The position numbers and the translations under genes were made by a program. A stretch of DNA of 64,000 bases, taken from the NCBI RefSeq assembly GCF_947500405.1, contig NZ_CANMRY010000003.1, forward strand, positions 372,001-436,000, in the 5' to 3' direction. The stretch is from an uncultured Maribacter sp. (GTDB lineage Bacteria > Bacteroidota > Bacteroidia > Flavobacteriales > Flavobacteriaceae). The notes beneath the pieces are model-generated. The model ran no database searches and was not told the DNA's origin. It worked only from the letters and a program-made list of their open reading frames with translations. Shown here one piece after another: positions 44,801 through 53,392 of this stretch (the first letter of the stretch is position 1; each line of letters begins with the position of its first letter).

Positions 44801-45000
44801 ATGTAGCTAGTATGTTTGCCTTTTGGTCTATTATAATGACGTCTTTTGGGGTTAACTATTATTTATCTGGTTTGCACAGTTATGCAGCAGGAGACCCAAT
44901 ACCTATACCGCAGTTTGTGTATTACTTAGTTGCTTTTATGTTTGTAGTTGCTATAGTAGCTTATTTTAGAAATAAAAATAAGGTCCCCATTAATGTATAA
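41866..45000 (+). CDS. ccsBA: Fused cytochrome c biogenesis protein CcsBA (System II)
   Basis: A 1044-residue membrane protein that exports heme and attaches it to CxxCH apocytochromes. The N-terminal part is ResB/CcsB (about 1-470: four helices with a large periplasmic domain, YKGYRFFQASYDTDEQG). A hydrophobic helix and soluble stretch follow, then CcsA (about 735-1044) with the heme-binding WWD motif WGRYWAWDPKETWAL from about residue 940. The ATG at 41866 starts at the natural MTKKIYKILASPVLA. It sits beside nrfHA, a set of heavy heme-c consumers; a partial read-through past the terminator is possible. Confidence 0.93.
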   Translation: MTKKIYKILASPVLALLLLLTFGVVMAIATFVENDYGTATAWKLIYNALWFELVMVGLAISFFLNIFKYKLLKKEKWAILLFHLAFILIIIGAAITRYTSYGGVMRIREGASSNTIISDANFIKAQISDGKTTKVVLKEISFSPLTNNNFSIQTDFENTPIEIKYNKFVADALPKIEDNVEGGKSLLELVVTSGNGRGTVFLEKGEIEQIGEHKHLVGFETEGEDVINIIEKDGDFKIHSPRNLDFFIMATQNAGVIKKDTLMNMTLRTLYRDGDASFVPTAFYPNAKIAIVSTSDKIKDNDPNKDDALLVDVVLNDEMKTTNLLYRQGFLPTQHKAEFKDLSVVLSYGAEAQETPFSIKLNDFQLERYPGSTSPSAYASEVTVIDESVETPYRIFMNNVLDYKGYRFFQASYDTDEQGTVLSVNHDAVGTWVTYIGYLLMGIGMFFTLFGKASRFREVNKKLSKLKKKKAVILMLLFLGFGALHANPIQTKEKQPKQIIDVDHAALFGRLVVQDLDGRIKPINTLASEFLRKISGKPYFKLSQNGATVKLDANQTFLAMHVSANYWESVPIIKIDKQKLGTIYESLELGENGLISFQNLLGEGGKYRFSRDVEIANQKKPAERNEFDKEVLKVDERFNILYNVFIGNYLKIFPNSNDPNNTWFTYTHHFQDFPEEDGNFAKGIMPAYFNNVAGQKWKDATEQLGYIHTYQNVLGKDIIPSEKRIAAELWYNDINLNFWLFQVLFMIGLVLLVLAMVKVFTDKKSIEIVWNIGIVITLISFILFGGNILLRWYVAQHAPWSNGYEMLIFVAWVLMLCGFLTFRKSDFALPLATLFSGALLFVSYLDWINPEITNLMPVLKSYWLKVHVATIVSSYAPLALSAVLGLMALILMIIKTPKTKDRIDLKIKELSYINESSMTIGLFVLAIGTFLGGIWANESWGRYWAWDPKETWALISIIVYAIVLHLRFVPALKSSYVLNVASMFAFWSIIMTSFGVNYYLSGLHSYAAGDPIPIPQFVYYLVAFMFVVAIVAYFRNKNKVPINV

Positions 45001-45252
45001 GTTTTTAAAATCTAAAAATTTCCGTTCTAAAAATAAGCCAACTATAGTAATTAATGTTGAATTAGGAGCGTTTCCTAATACTCTCAGTATATAAAATCCT
45101 AAAACAATTTAATATTTTTTAATATTCCTATTAGAGTCTTGGAATAAAGTAGATACAATAAAAAATGACACTAATAGTTGTTTATAATAACCGACCCCGA
45201 CGGTAACCCAATTTTATTTGATCAACATGTATAGCTTAACTTTAACACAAAC

Positions 45253-46008
45253 ATGCATAAACCTACTACAATATCCGAGGTTTTAGTAGAACTAGACCTC
45301 ATAATTGATGATGCTATTGCAAATAATGATCGTTTAGGTCTGTTTGCTTATGTATATAGAAGAACAACTGCTGAAGTTCTTAAAGAAGTAGAACTTGGAA
45401 ATTTTGAAGATAATAGCCAACTACAACGAATGGATGTTGCTTTTGCTAATCTATATTTAGAAGCTTACCATAACTATAAAAAAGGGTTTCCTGTTAGTAA
45501 ATGTTGGGAGTTTTCATTTCAATGTAAAACAGAGCCTCTTACCATTCTACAACATATAATGCTTGGTATTAATGCGCATATAAATTTAGATTTAGGCATT
45601 GCTACAAGCCAAACTATGAAAGGGAAAGATATTGGAGCTATTGCAAAGGATTTTAACAAAGTAAATACGGTTCTTTTTAACATTACCAACGAACTTCAAA
45701 AAAGATTAGGAAGAGTATCTCCACTATTATTCTTATTAGATGTTATTGGTGTAAAATCTGATGAACAAATTATAGATTTTAGCATGCGAAAAGCCAGAGA
45801 ACAATCTTGGATTAGTGCAATGCATTTACACACTTTAGATGGCAATGCAAATAAAAAAGCTATTGAAGATCTAGACCAATTAGTAGTCTCTTTAAGTACA
45901 ATTATAAAAGCTCCAAGAGCTTTTCTTATAAGAACAGCTTTAAAGCTAATTAGCTTTTTTGAAGAAAAAAATGTTGGTAAAATTATTCAAAGATTAAAAG
46001 AAAACTAA
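45253..46008 (+). CDS. DUF5995 family protein
   Basis: A 251-residue all-helical soluble protein with the family's central motif LTILQHIMLGINAHINLDLGIA and the C-terminal FSMRKAREQSWISAMHLHTL. Histidines in these two motifs could bind a metal, but this is not established and the family has no known function. It ends 1 base before the convergent response regulator gene. The 252 bases upstream hold no other recognisable gene. Confidence 0.75.
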   Translation: MHKPTTISEVLVELDLIIDDAIANNDRLGLFAYVYRRTTAEVLKEVELGNFEDNSQLQRMDVAFANLYLEAYHNYKKGFPVSKCWEFSFQCKTEPLTILQHIMLGINAHINLDLGIATSQTMKGKDIGAIAKDFNKVNTVLFNITNELQKRLGRVSPLLFLLDVIGVKSDEQIIDFSMRKAREQSWISAMHLHTLDGNANKKAIEDLDQLVVSLSTIIKAPRAFLIRTALKLISFFEEKNVGKIIQRLKEN

Positions 46009-46686
46009 TTAGATACTAGTTAAATTATAATCTTGGGCTTTTTTAGAAAGCTCCATTAAATTTTTAACCTCCATTTTACGCATTAAATTAAACCTATGCG
46101 TTTCTACTGTACGTTTACTATTTTGTAATTTTTCTGATATTTCTTTGTTTGTTAGTCCAGATAATACTAGCTCAAGTACTTTTAACTCTTTATTTGTAAG
46201 GTTAAAAGGAGTTTCTTTTTCTGTCTCTTTACTAACTACTTCAGCAGTTTCCTTAGAAGGGTTTAATAAATTATTTACCAATACATTAGATATTGCTCCA
46301 CTAAAATACTTACCTCCTTCTCTAACCGTATGTATAGCCTTTATAAATTCTGTTTTACCAGTATCTTTTAATAAATAGCCATTTGCACCAGCACTAACAG
46401 ATTTTAAAATATATTCTTCTGAATCGTGCATAGAAAGTATTATGGTTTTAACCACTACATTTTGTTTATTTAAAAGAGCAACAGCATCTATGCCATTTAA
46501 AACAGGCATACGTATATCTATGATTAAAACATCTGGTTTTTTATCTTCAACCATTGCAATAGCTTCTTGCCCATTAGAAGCTTCCCCAATAACCACTAAG
46601 TCCTGTTCGCTTTCTAATAATGCTCTAATACCGTCTCTTACTAAAGAATGATCATCTGCTAAAACTATGCTTGTAGTTGTACTCAT
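46009..46686 (-). CDS. NarL/FixJ-family response regulator
   Basis: The 225-residue regulator has a receiver domain (about 1-125) with acidic pocket DD at 11-12, phospho-acceptor Asp in VLIIDIRMP and Lys in LKDTGK, then a LuxR-type helix-turn-helix (LTNKELKVLELVLSGLTNKE, TVETHRFNLMRKM). Its likely partner is the P-box-bearing kinase starting at 63307, at the far end of the nitrate block. The dyads TACGTAT-N2-ATACKTA in this window have the 7-2-7 layout of NarL sites, and one TACGTA half-site (46721-46726) lies in its own upstream region. Confidence 0.85.
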   Translation of the reverse strand: MSTTTSIVLADDHSLVRDGIRALLESEQDLVVIGEASNGQEAIAMVEDKKPDVLIIDIRMPVLNGIDAVALLNKQNVVVKTIILSMHDSEEYILKSVSAGANGYLLKDTGKTEFIKAIHTVREGGKYFSGAISNVLVNNLLNPSKETAEVVSKETEKETPFNLTNKELKVLELVLSGLTNKEISEKLQNSKRTVETHRFNLMRKMEVKNLMELSKKAQDYNLTSI

Positions 46687-46730
46687 AAAATATTCAAATT
46701 TTTACAAATATAATTTAAAATACGTAGTAC

Positions 46731-46774
46731 AAAAAAAGCTACCACAGCCACTGAAACTAAAGGACCATGGTAGC
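46731..46774 (-). terminator. Terminator after the porin gene
   Basis: On the minus strand GCTACCA and TGGTAGC enclose 23 bases that can pair further, and are followed by seven T (46737-46731). It ends transcription 28 bases after the porin stop, ahead of the response regulator promoter. Confidence 0.7.
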
Positions 46775-46801
46775 ATGCTTGAAGCAAAGCTTCTTTATAA
46801 C

Positions 46802-48055
46802 TTATTCTTTTGTTGTATTTAAAAATTTAGGTTTAAGAATTAACATAGCCCAAGCCCAATTTTGTGTTGATTTAGCTTCTGGGTTTCCAGCTGGATTTGG
46901 AAAATCATCGCTTTCAAAAAATTGCGAATACCCTGCTACTAACTTATACCCTTTAAAGCCTTTTGCAATTACAAAATCTATTTCTGACCCTAAAGAATTT
47001 TTATCGCTAGATGCTTCAGAGAACGTGTGCCCTTTTAAAGTTATATTGTATCCTTTACCTACTTTAAAACTAGCTCCAAGGTTTAAATCTACCAAGCCAT
47101 TACCTATAGCGTGGTTACCTACATAAAACCTATCCATTAGACCATTAAATTTATGGTTTGTTCCATACAATGGGAAGAAAGGAGCCGAATCATCTTCCCT
47201 ACCAGAAATTACCTCTACACCTCCAAGAACTGTAAATTTATCTGTTGCTTTAAGTGTCGCATCTAAACTCAATAAATAAGCGCCTTTTACATCTACAGCA
47301 CCAGCTCTTTCACCAGATTGTATGTAAGCATTTGCAGCTAAACCTAATTTACCAATTTTAGTCCCTGCATGTACACCAGCAGTTAAAAGGTTTGATTTAT
47401 CATCTGTTCCATTTTGAAAAGTAGTATTCATTACTAAACCACTAATATTAAACTTTTCAGATTTTTTACTAATATGGGCAAAAGCTAAGTTTCTGTATGA
47501 AAATAATAAGGCAGTATCATAAATATTATCGCCAAGAGTATTTACAGAATAACCTGCATCTAATGCAAAGCCAGATTTCTTATATTTTAATACCCCTACA
47601 TCATGGGTACGTGCTTGTTGCGCCCAACCTAAGCCCCCTAAAATTCTTTGATCATCATAAGAAAGCGGTTGCCTACCTAATTTAAAACTCCAAAATTCTG
47701 AAAGCTTTAAATCTGCCCAAGCCTCTTGAATTCTAAAATTACCATTACCAGCCGCAGATATTTGTGTTCTATCTCCAAATCTAAATACTTCTTGTATACC
47801 AATGTATACCTTATAAGACTCCGTCATATAGGTGCTATTTAGCGCTACTCTTACTGAAGTACCTACAAAAGCATCTGTACCTTCACGACCAGAAAGGTTC
47901 CCTGCGGGAGCAGCAGTAGCTGGCTGGTATCTATAATTAAATCCGTTATTAAATAGTTCTGCTCTTGGACGAAATTCTCCTTCTAAAATAAATTGCGAAT
48001 ATCCAAATTGGATGCTTAGTAAGGCTATACCTAAAAGTAATAATTGTTTTTTCAT
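46802..48055 (-). CDS. Alginate-export-type outer-membrane porin
   Basis: The 417-residue protein has a signal peptide (LLSIQFGYSQ) and the AlgE/alginate_exp barrel start EGEFRPRAELFNNGFNYRY, with later LKLSEFWSFKLGRQPLSYDDQRILGGLGWAQQ-type strands typical of the family. Despite the name, such porins in Flavobacteria often sit with nitrate genes, so nitrate or nitrite passage is a plausible role. It lies just downstream of nrtABCD on the same strand but has its own FNR-type promoter, so it is uncoupled from that operon's control. Confidence 0.8.
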   Translation of the reverse strand: MKKQLLLLGIALLSIQFGYSQFILEGEFRPRAELFNNGFNYRYQPATAAPAGNLSGREGTDAFVGTSVRVALNSTYMTESYKVYIGIQEVFRFGDRTQISAAGNGNFRIQEAWADLKLSEFWSFKLGRQPLSYDDQRILGGLGWAQQARTHDVGVLKYKKSGFALDAGYSVNTLGDNIYDTALLFSYRNLAFAHISKKSEKFNISGLVMNTTFQNGTDDKSNLLTAGVHAGTKIGKLGLAANAYIQSGERAGAVDVKGAYLLSLDATLKATDKFTVLGGVEVISGREDDSAPFFPLYGTNHKFNGLMDRFYVGNHAIGNGLVDLNLGASFKVGKGYNITLKGHTFSEASSDKNSLGSEIDFVIAKGFKGYKLVAGYSQFFESDDFPNPAGNPEAKSTQNWAWAMLILKPKFLNTTKE

Positions 48056-48105
48056 AATAGTTTGTTTGATGTGATAAAAATATTTTTTTTAATTACTTAA
48101 TTTTA

Positions 48106-48117
48106 TGATGCTTATCA
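48106..48117 (-). promoter_or_regulatory. FNR-type site upstream of the porin
   Basis: TGATGCTTATCA, centre 48111.5. The -7 box TATTTTTA (minus strand, 48082-48075) ends 36.5 bases away, matching the other FNR-type promoters and predicting a start near 48070. Confidence 0.75.
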
Positions 48118-48161
48118 TGTTTTAACCAAAGCTTAAACATCTTATTTTTTAATACTATATT

Positions 48162-48992
48162 TTAATGCTCCAAAAATTCAATTAAGTGTTTTCTGTATTT
48201 GTAATAATCGTCATGTTCTAAGACAGACTTTCTAGTTCTTGGCCTTTCAAAATCTATATTTAAAATATCTCCAATTTTTGCACTAGGGCCACTTGTCATC
48301 ATAACCACACGATCCGCAAGAAAAATTGCTTCATCCACATCATGTGTAATCATTACTGCTGTTATTTTTTCTTTATTCCAAATTTCAATTAATATGTCTT
48401 GTAATTCTCCTCTCGTTAAAGAATCTAACATTCCAAAAGGCTCATCTAAAAGAAGTACTTTAGGTTTTATTGCAAAAGCTCTTGCTATACCTACACGCTG
48501 TTGCATACCTTGCGAAAGTGCTATTGCTTTTTTATCAAAAGAACCATCTAAACCAACTTTATGTAAGTAATACTTAGCAATATCTTTACGCTCCTTTTTA
48601 GAAGCATGAGGAAAAACTTGGTTTACTCCTAATAACACATTCTCTAATGCAGTCATCCAAGGCATAAGACTTGGCGCCTGAAAAATAACACCACGGTCTG
48701 GACCTGGCCCTTTTACAGGGTTTCCTAATACTGCTATGTTTCCACCAGAAATAGGGTTTAAACCAGCAATCATAGATAACATGGTTGTTTTTCCACAACC
48801 AGAATGCCCAATTATTGTCACAAATTCTTCCTTCATAATCTGAAGGTTTAGGTCTTCTAACACTACATAATCTCCTTTTGGAGTTGGGTATACTTTTTTT
48901 AAATTATGTAGATCTAACATTACTTTAGAAGGAAACTGAATTCCGTTTTCTGATAATGTGCTAGTGTCTGTATTTATTGTCGCTGTTTTCAT
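48162..48992 (-). CDS. nrtD: Nitrate ABC transporter ATPase NrtD-like
   Basis: A 276-residue ABC ATPase: Walker [10 protein letters not shown], signature [14 protein letters not shown] (Gln replaces the usual Gly at position 3), Walker [13 protein letters not shown] and H-loop MITHDVDEA. It belongs to the NrtCD/SsuB/TauB group. It is last in the nrtABCD run, 11 bases after nrtC; the two ATPases probably form a heterodimer driving nitrate import through NrtB. The N-terminal 25 residues are polar and variable. Confidence 0.88.
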   Translation of the reverse strand: MKTATINTDTSTLSENGIQFPSKVMLDLHNLKKVYPTPKGDYVVLEDLNLQIMKEEFVTIIGHSGCGKTTMLSMIAGLNPISGGNIAVLGNPVKGPGPDRGVIFQAPSLMPWMTALENVLLGVNQVFPHASKKERKDIAKYYLHKVGLDGSFDKKAIALSQGMQQRVGIARAFAIKPKVLLLDEPFGMLDSLTRGELQDILIEIWNKEKITAVMITHDVDEAIFLADRVVMMTSGPSAKIGDILNIDFERPRTRKSVLEHDDYYKYRKHLIEFLEH

Positions 48993-49003
48993 CTTATATT
49001 TTT

Positions 49004-49843
49004 TTATGCAACAAAACTTTTTGGACTTATTTCTGGAAGTTCATAGGTTTCATTAGAAACAGATTTACGTTCATTTCCTATATCCATTAAGTATTCTATG
49101 ATAGCGTTTCTATTCTTCTTGTAGGTTTCATTATCATTTAATGAAGTTTTATCTCTTGGCCTTTCAATATCTATAGTAAACTCTGGCCCCAGAGTTGCAT
49201 TTGGTCCTGGCTTTAGAGGAATTATACGGTCTGCCATATAAATACCCTCATCTACGTCATTCGTAATTAACAAAGCAGTACGTTTATCTTTAGACCAAAT
49301 ATTTAAAATTTCATCTTGTAAATTACCTCTGGTTAACGCATCTAAAGCCCCTAAAGGTTCGTCCATAATTATCATTTCTGGGTTCATTGCCAAAGCTCTT
49401 GCAACAGCAACTCTTTGACGCATACCTCCAGAAAGTTCTTTTGGCCTTTTATTAATTGCAGGAGATAAACTAACCATAGCAACATAGTCTTTTACGATAG
49501 CCTGTAATTTTTCTTTACTTTCTTTTGGAAAAGCTTCTTTTACTGCCATATAAACATTTTGACCAACCGTAAGCCAAGGTAGTAAAGAGTAGTTTTGAAA
49601 AATAACGCCACGTTCATGACTAGTATCTGTAACAGGCTCTCCTTTAAACAAAACTTCTCCGCTAGTAGGTTTAATTAGTCCGTTTATTAAGTTTACAAGT
49701 GTTGTTTTTCCACTTCCTGTAAAACCTACTATAGCAACAAATTCTCCTTCTTCAATGGTTAAATTTATATTAGAAAGAACCTCTGTTCCTCCTGAAGCGT
49801 CTTCATATGTTTTACAAACATTTTTTAGTTCTAAATATGCCAT
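49004..49843 (-). CDS. nrtC: Nitrate ABC transporter ATPase NrtC-like (short form)
   Basis: A 279-residue ABC ATPase with Walker [10 protein letters not shown], signature [15 protein letters not shown], Walker [13 protein letters not shown] and a TNDVDEG H-loop in which the His is Asn ([10 protein letters not shown]). Cyanobacterial NrtC carries a 370-residue C-terminal binding-protein domain for feedback by ammonium; this one lacks it. The altered H-loop suggests one asymmetric ATP site in the NrtC/NrtD pair. It follows nrtB by 18 bases. Confidence 0.88.
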   Translation of the reverse strand: MAYLELKNVCKTYEDASGGTEVLSNINLTIEEGEFVAIVGFTGSGKTTLVNLINGLIKPTSGEVLFKGEPVTDTSHERGVIFQNYSLLPWLTVGQNVYMAVKEAFPKESKEKLQAIVKDYVAMVSLSPAINKRPKELSGGMRQRVAVARALAMNPEMIIMDEPLGALDALTRGNLQDEILNIWSKDKRTALLITNDVDEGIYMADRIIPLKPGPNATLGPEFTIDIERPRDKTSLNDNETYKKNRNAIIEYLMDIGNERKSVSNETYELPEISPKSFVA

Positions 49844-49861
49844 AGTCCTAATTTTTAGTGG

Positions 49862-50968
49862 TTATACTCCTTCATTTTTATTAAATGAAACCATGTTTTG
49901 TATGGTTAGCATAATACGGTCTAACAAGAATCCAATAATTCCAATAATAAACATTGCTACAATTATTTTAGAATTAGAGTCTATTGCTCCATTCTGAAAT
50001 TCTTCCCAAACAAAGGATCCTAATCCAGGACTTTGTGCTAAAAGTTCAATAGCAATAAGTACCATCCAAGCAACAGATAGTGTAATACGTAATCCTGTAA
50101 AAATTAACGGCAATGAGGAAGGTAATATAACTTTAAACACTTTTTGCATTGGCCCTAATTTTAAAACCTTTGCTACATTTATATAATCTTTATCCACGGA
50201 TGAAACCCCCATTGCCGTATTCACTAATGTTGCCCACATAGAACACAAACCAACACTTATAAAAGAAATGATAAATGCACTATCTGAATTTGAATCTTTA
50301 GTTAATGTTTTAACAATCATGAAAACTAAAAGCAACCATACTACTGGTGATACTGGTTTAAATATTTGAATTAACCAATTAAAAGAACTTCTTAATGTTG
50401 TACTTAAACCAATTACGACTCCAATAGGAACTGCAATAACTAATGCTAATAAGAACCCCGCGAATACCGTTTTTAAACTTGTAAATATTTGATCTACAAA
50501 AGAAGGTCTTCCTGTATAAGTTATAGGCTCTTTACCTGCAGCAATTCTTTTTTCATTCATTACTGCAGTCTTTTCTTTAAAAGCAAGTTTATCTGCGCTA
50601 ATAACTTTATGATCTTCTAATAAAGTTTTAAAAGAAGCCCAAACCTGAGATGGAGAAGGCAATGTATTTGGCTGGCAACTAATTTCTCCAGAAGCAATAC
50701 ACGCTCTCATTTCATCGGCAGCTGCTTGTCCTTGATCTGCTAAGGCTTTTTCTATCTTAAAGTTTGCTTCCTTATTAAAAAGAGCTGTAGATCCTCCTTG
50801 CCAAACTCCTAAAAATAAAAGAATAGACAATAGTGGTACAATAATCTTCTTTAAAAAGTTTACAATATCTTCTTTCTGTGGTTTTCCTGTAAATAGTGCT
50901 GTAATGGGTTTTAAAAAACCAAAACCCATTAGTTGCGTTATTTTATTTAAAGTAATACTTTGCTTCAT
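49862..50968 (-). CDS. nrtB: Nitrate ABC transporter permease NrtB-like
   Basis: A 368-residue permease of the binding-protein-dependent type. The C-terminal half has the EAA loop (INVAKVLKLGPMQKVFKVIL) and helices at about 170-360. It is about 90 residues longer than usual: between helix one (about 42-60) and helix two lies a periplasmic insert (about 62-165) with two cysteines (MRACIASGEISCQP) that could form a disulfide and may contact NrtA. It is second in the operon, 24 bases after nrtA. Confidence 0.88.
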   Translation of the reverse strand: MKQSITLNKITQLMGFGFLKPITALFTGKPQKEDIVNFLKKIIVPLLSILLFLGVWQGGSTALFNKEANFKIEKALADQGQAAADEMRACIASGEISCQPNTLPSPSQVWASFKTLLEDHKVISADKLAFKEKTAVMNEKRIAAGKEPITYTGRPSFVDQIFTSLKTVFAGFLLALVIAVPIGVVIGLSTTLRSSFNWLIQIFKPVSPVVWLLLVFMIVKTLTKDSNSDSAFIISFISVGLCSMWATLVNTAMGVSSVDKDYINVAKVLKLGPMQKVFKVILPSSLPLIFTGLRITLSVAWMVLIAIELLAQSPGLGSFVWEEFQNGAIDSNSKIIVAMFIIGIIGFLLDRIMLTIQNMVSFNKNEGV

Positions 50969-50992
50969 AATTATTAGTTTAAATAGTTAGCT

Positions 50993-52363
50993 TTAATCCT
51001 TGTTTCCTATTGAAAAGCTGTTGATGTACCCTATTGGGTCTTTTGCATCATATTTAGTACCGTCTATAAAATCTGTTGTAGCTGGCTTATACCCGTCTGT
51101 ATCTGGAATATCTGTTGCAGGAATATGCCCTTCTGCTACTAATATTTTCGCTGCTTTTTCCCAGATATCTGGTCTATAAATATCTTTGATAGTATTTGAG
51201 TACCACTCTACTGGCTTAGCATCGGGAATTTGACCCCATCTTCTCATTTGTGTTAAGAACCAAGTACCATCAGAATAGAATGGGTAAGTTGCATTATACT
51301 TGTAGAATACATTAAAGTCTGGCATCTCACGCTTGTCTCCTTTTTCGAACTCAAACGTACCTGTCATAGAGTTTGCTAAAACTGCTTCATCTGCACCTAC
51401 GTATTGCGACATAGATAATATTTTTACAGCTTCAGCTCTATTAGTTGGCTCATCTAACCATTTACCAGCTCTAATAAGTGCTTTAGTAACAGCTACTGCC
51501 GTATTAGGATTTTCCTCAACAAATTTCTTTGTCATTACAAATACTTTTTCTGGGTTATTTTTCCAGATATCATAGTTTGTTGTAACTGGTACACCAATAC
51601 CTTTAAATACTGCTTGTTGGTTCCATGGCTCTCCTACACAGTATCCATAAATAGTACCTGCCTCAAGAGTTGCTGGCATTTGTGGCGGAGGAGTTACTGA
51701 TAATAATACCTCAGCATCAATCTGCCCTTGCACATTATCTTTTGTGTACATTCCTGGGTGAATACCAGCTGCTGCTAACCAATAACGAATTTCATAGTTA
51801 TGTGTAGATACTGGAAATACCATTCCCATTTTAAAAGCTTTACCAGAATTTTTATACTCTGTAATTACTGGTTTTAAAGCATCTGCTTTAATTGGGTGTA
51901 CTGGTTTACCATCTGCTCCTTTAGGAACATTTGGCTTCATTTTAGACCAAACATCATTAGATACTGTAATACCATTTCCATTTAAATCCATAGAAAAAGG
52001 GGTAACCAATTCTGCTTGTCTACCAAAACCTGCTCCTGCAGCAATTGGCTGTCCTGCTAACATATGAGAACCATCTAACTGACCATCAATAACACGATCT
52101 AAAATATTTTTCCAGTTAGATTGTGCTTCTACAGAAACAAACAATCCTTCTTCTTCAAAAAAGCCTTTTTCTTTTGCAATGGCTAAAGGCGCCATGTCCG
52201 TTAATTTTATAAAGCCAAAAGTTAATTGTGGTTTTTCAATTTCTAATGTTGTAGCCGCAGCTTCAGTTGCCGCTTCGGTAGCTGCCTTTTTTGTTTTATC
52301 ACCACAGGATGCCGCTAGGACAAGAAGTAACAAAAAAGCGGTTTTTTTAAAGATAGTTTTCAT
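50993..52363 (-). CDS. nrtA: Nitrate ABC transporter binding lipoprotein NrtA-like
   Basis: The 456-residue protein has a lipobox with Cys20 (LAASCG), a linker rich in Ala and Glu, then an NMT1/NrtA-type binding domain ([50 protein letters not shown]). Aromatic and polar residues in these segments match the nitrate pocket of NrtA rather than the sulfonate TauA type. It is the first gene of nrtABCD. Its promoter has a perfect TATATTTG box (52414-52407) flanked by TACGTA elements. Confidence 0.88.
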   Translation of the reverse strand: MKTIFKKTAFLLLLVLAASCGDKTKKAATEAATEAAATTLEIEKPQLTFGFIKLTDMAPLAIAKEKGFFEEEGLFVSVEAQSNWKNILDRVIDGQLDGSHMLAGQPIAAGAGFGRQAELVTPFSMDLNGNGITVSNDVWSKMKPNVPKGADGKPVHPIKADALKPVITEYKNSGKAFKMGMVFPVSTHNYEIRYWLAAAGIHPGMYTKDNVQGQIDAEVLLSVTPPPQMPATLEAGTIYGYCVGEPWNQQAVFKGIGVPVTTNYDIWKNNPEKVFVMTKKFVEENPNTAVAVTKALIRAGKWLDEPTNRAEAVKILSMSQYVGADEAVLANSMTGTFEFEKGDKREMPDFNVFYKYNATYPFYSDGTWFLTQMRRWGQIPDAKPVEWYSNTIKDIYRPDIWEKAAKILVAEGHIPATDIPDTDGYKPATTDFIDGTKYDAKDPIGYINSFSIGNKD

Positions 52364-52383
52364 ATTTATAATTTTAAATGTTC

Positions 52384-52420
52384 TACGTATTAATACTTAT
52401 TCAAGGCAAATATATACGTA
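52384..52420 (-). promoter_or_regulatory. NarL-like dyad and half-site at the nrtA promoter
   Basis: TACGTAT-N2-ATACTTA occupies 52384-52399 and an extra TACGTA half-site is at 52415-52420, immediately next to the perfect -7 box TATATTTG (minus strand, 52414-52407). The full dyad falls just downstream of the expected start near 52402, inside the leader, a position suited to blocking rather than recruiting polymerase. Confidence 0.6.
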
Positions 52421-52612
52421 ACACTAAAAGTATTCTATGGCATTACCCATCTTAAATCCGTCTTTTACACCATGGTTATACCATACAACTAACAGATTAA
52501 AAACTATCAAAAAACATATTTACACAATAACAGTGTGTTTTATAATACTTTACAAAAAATAATCAATACGTATAACCTAATAAAAAAGGCTACGTAACTA
52601 CTACTTAGAATA

Positions 52613-52650
52613 AAAAAAGCCAACTAAATACGTATTTAGTTGGCTTTTTT
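52613..52650. terminator. 38-base perfect palindrome, bidirectional terminator
   Basis: The arms run from six A through AGCCAACTAAATA to the centre at 52631.5 and are mirrored without mismatch, ending in six T. It lies 24 bases after the pentaheme cytochrome stop and ends the globin operon; it also insulates the nrtA promoter. TACGTA happens to form the apex. Confidence 0.85.
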
Positions 52651-52673
52651 ATAAAAACAAATGTGCTCTTAAT

Positions 52674-53387
52674 TTATTTCTTATTTAAATTTAATTTTAT
52701 CCATTCTGGCTCAGACAAACCAATATATTTTTTATCCGTTCCATAAGGATCTTTGCCTCCTTTTAGATATGCATTAATTGTTTGCATAGGAATAGTATCT
52801 TGCAATTTTGTTGGAACTTCATATCTATGGTTTCCATGAAAATCATGACATTGTATACATGTATTCCATTGTTCTTCTGCTATAAGTGTTTCATGAGCAA
52901 CATCTATAGGGTCCTCTTCTACTTTTAAATCTTGATGACAGTTCATACAATAATTAACAGCTGCAATAGTAACTCTCTCTCCATTATGTTCTGAGTGGCA
53001 AGTAATACAAGTTGTAGCGTCTATTACTTTTATAATTTCTTTAAATCTTGGTTCCGAAAAACGATGATTAGGGTGTCTGTCATTTGGTCTATCATGGCAC
53101 TGCAAACAATTTTCAACCGTAACATTTTGGGTTCCAAAATCTACATTATGCTCTCTCATGCCAATTGCAAATTGTATATTAGATTGTATTTGTTGGGATA
53201 AATTCCCTTTAGCATCGGCATGGCAAGTAACACAAGATAAATCATCATGCCCTTCATTCATTGGCCCTAATGAGATATATTCCTCAGAAGACTTTAAGGT
53301 TAAAAACAGAACAACGCATATTCCTATTAGTACCCCTATAATACCTCCAGTAAATTGTCTTTTTCTTAATGGACTTATTTTAAACAT
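52674..53387 (-). CDS. Membrane-anchored pentaheme cytochrome c
   Basis: The 237-residue protein has one N-terminal membrane helix (about 12-32) and five heme sites: CVTCH, CLQCH, CITCH, CMNCH and CIQCH. Spare histidines (for example HNVDF, HPNHRF, HSEHNGE) can serve as distal ligands. It resembles cytochrome c3/NapC-type quinol-linked carriers but does not match NrfH or NapC in heme number. It is the last gene of the globin operon, 5 bases after the flavoprotein gene, and probably passes electrons in the periplasm. Confidence 0.75.
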   Translation of the reverse strand: MFKISPLRKRQFTGGIIGVLIGICVVLFLTLKSSEEYISLGPMNEGHDDLSCVTCHADAKGNLSQQIQSNIQFAIGMREHNVDFGTQNVTVENCLQCHDRPNDRHPNHRFSEPRFKEIIKVIDATTCITCHSEHNGERVTIAAVNYCMNCHQDLKVEEDPIDVAHETLIAEEQWNTCIQCHDFHGNHRYEVPTKLQDTIPMQTINAYLKGGKDPYGTDKKYIGLSEPEWIKLNLNKK

Positions 53388-53392
53388 ACCTT

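Noticed and set aside
46721-46726. TACGTA upstream of the response regulator as a full operator
   Set aside because: Only one half is present and no box is aligned with it; kept as a half-site remark, not a feature.
52629-52634. TACGTA at the centre of the terminator palindrome read as an operator
   Set aside because: It lacks the second half at N4 spacing and is explained as the apex of a 38-base perfect palindrome.
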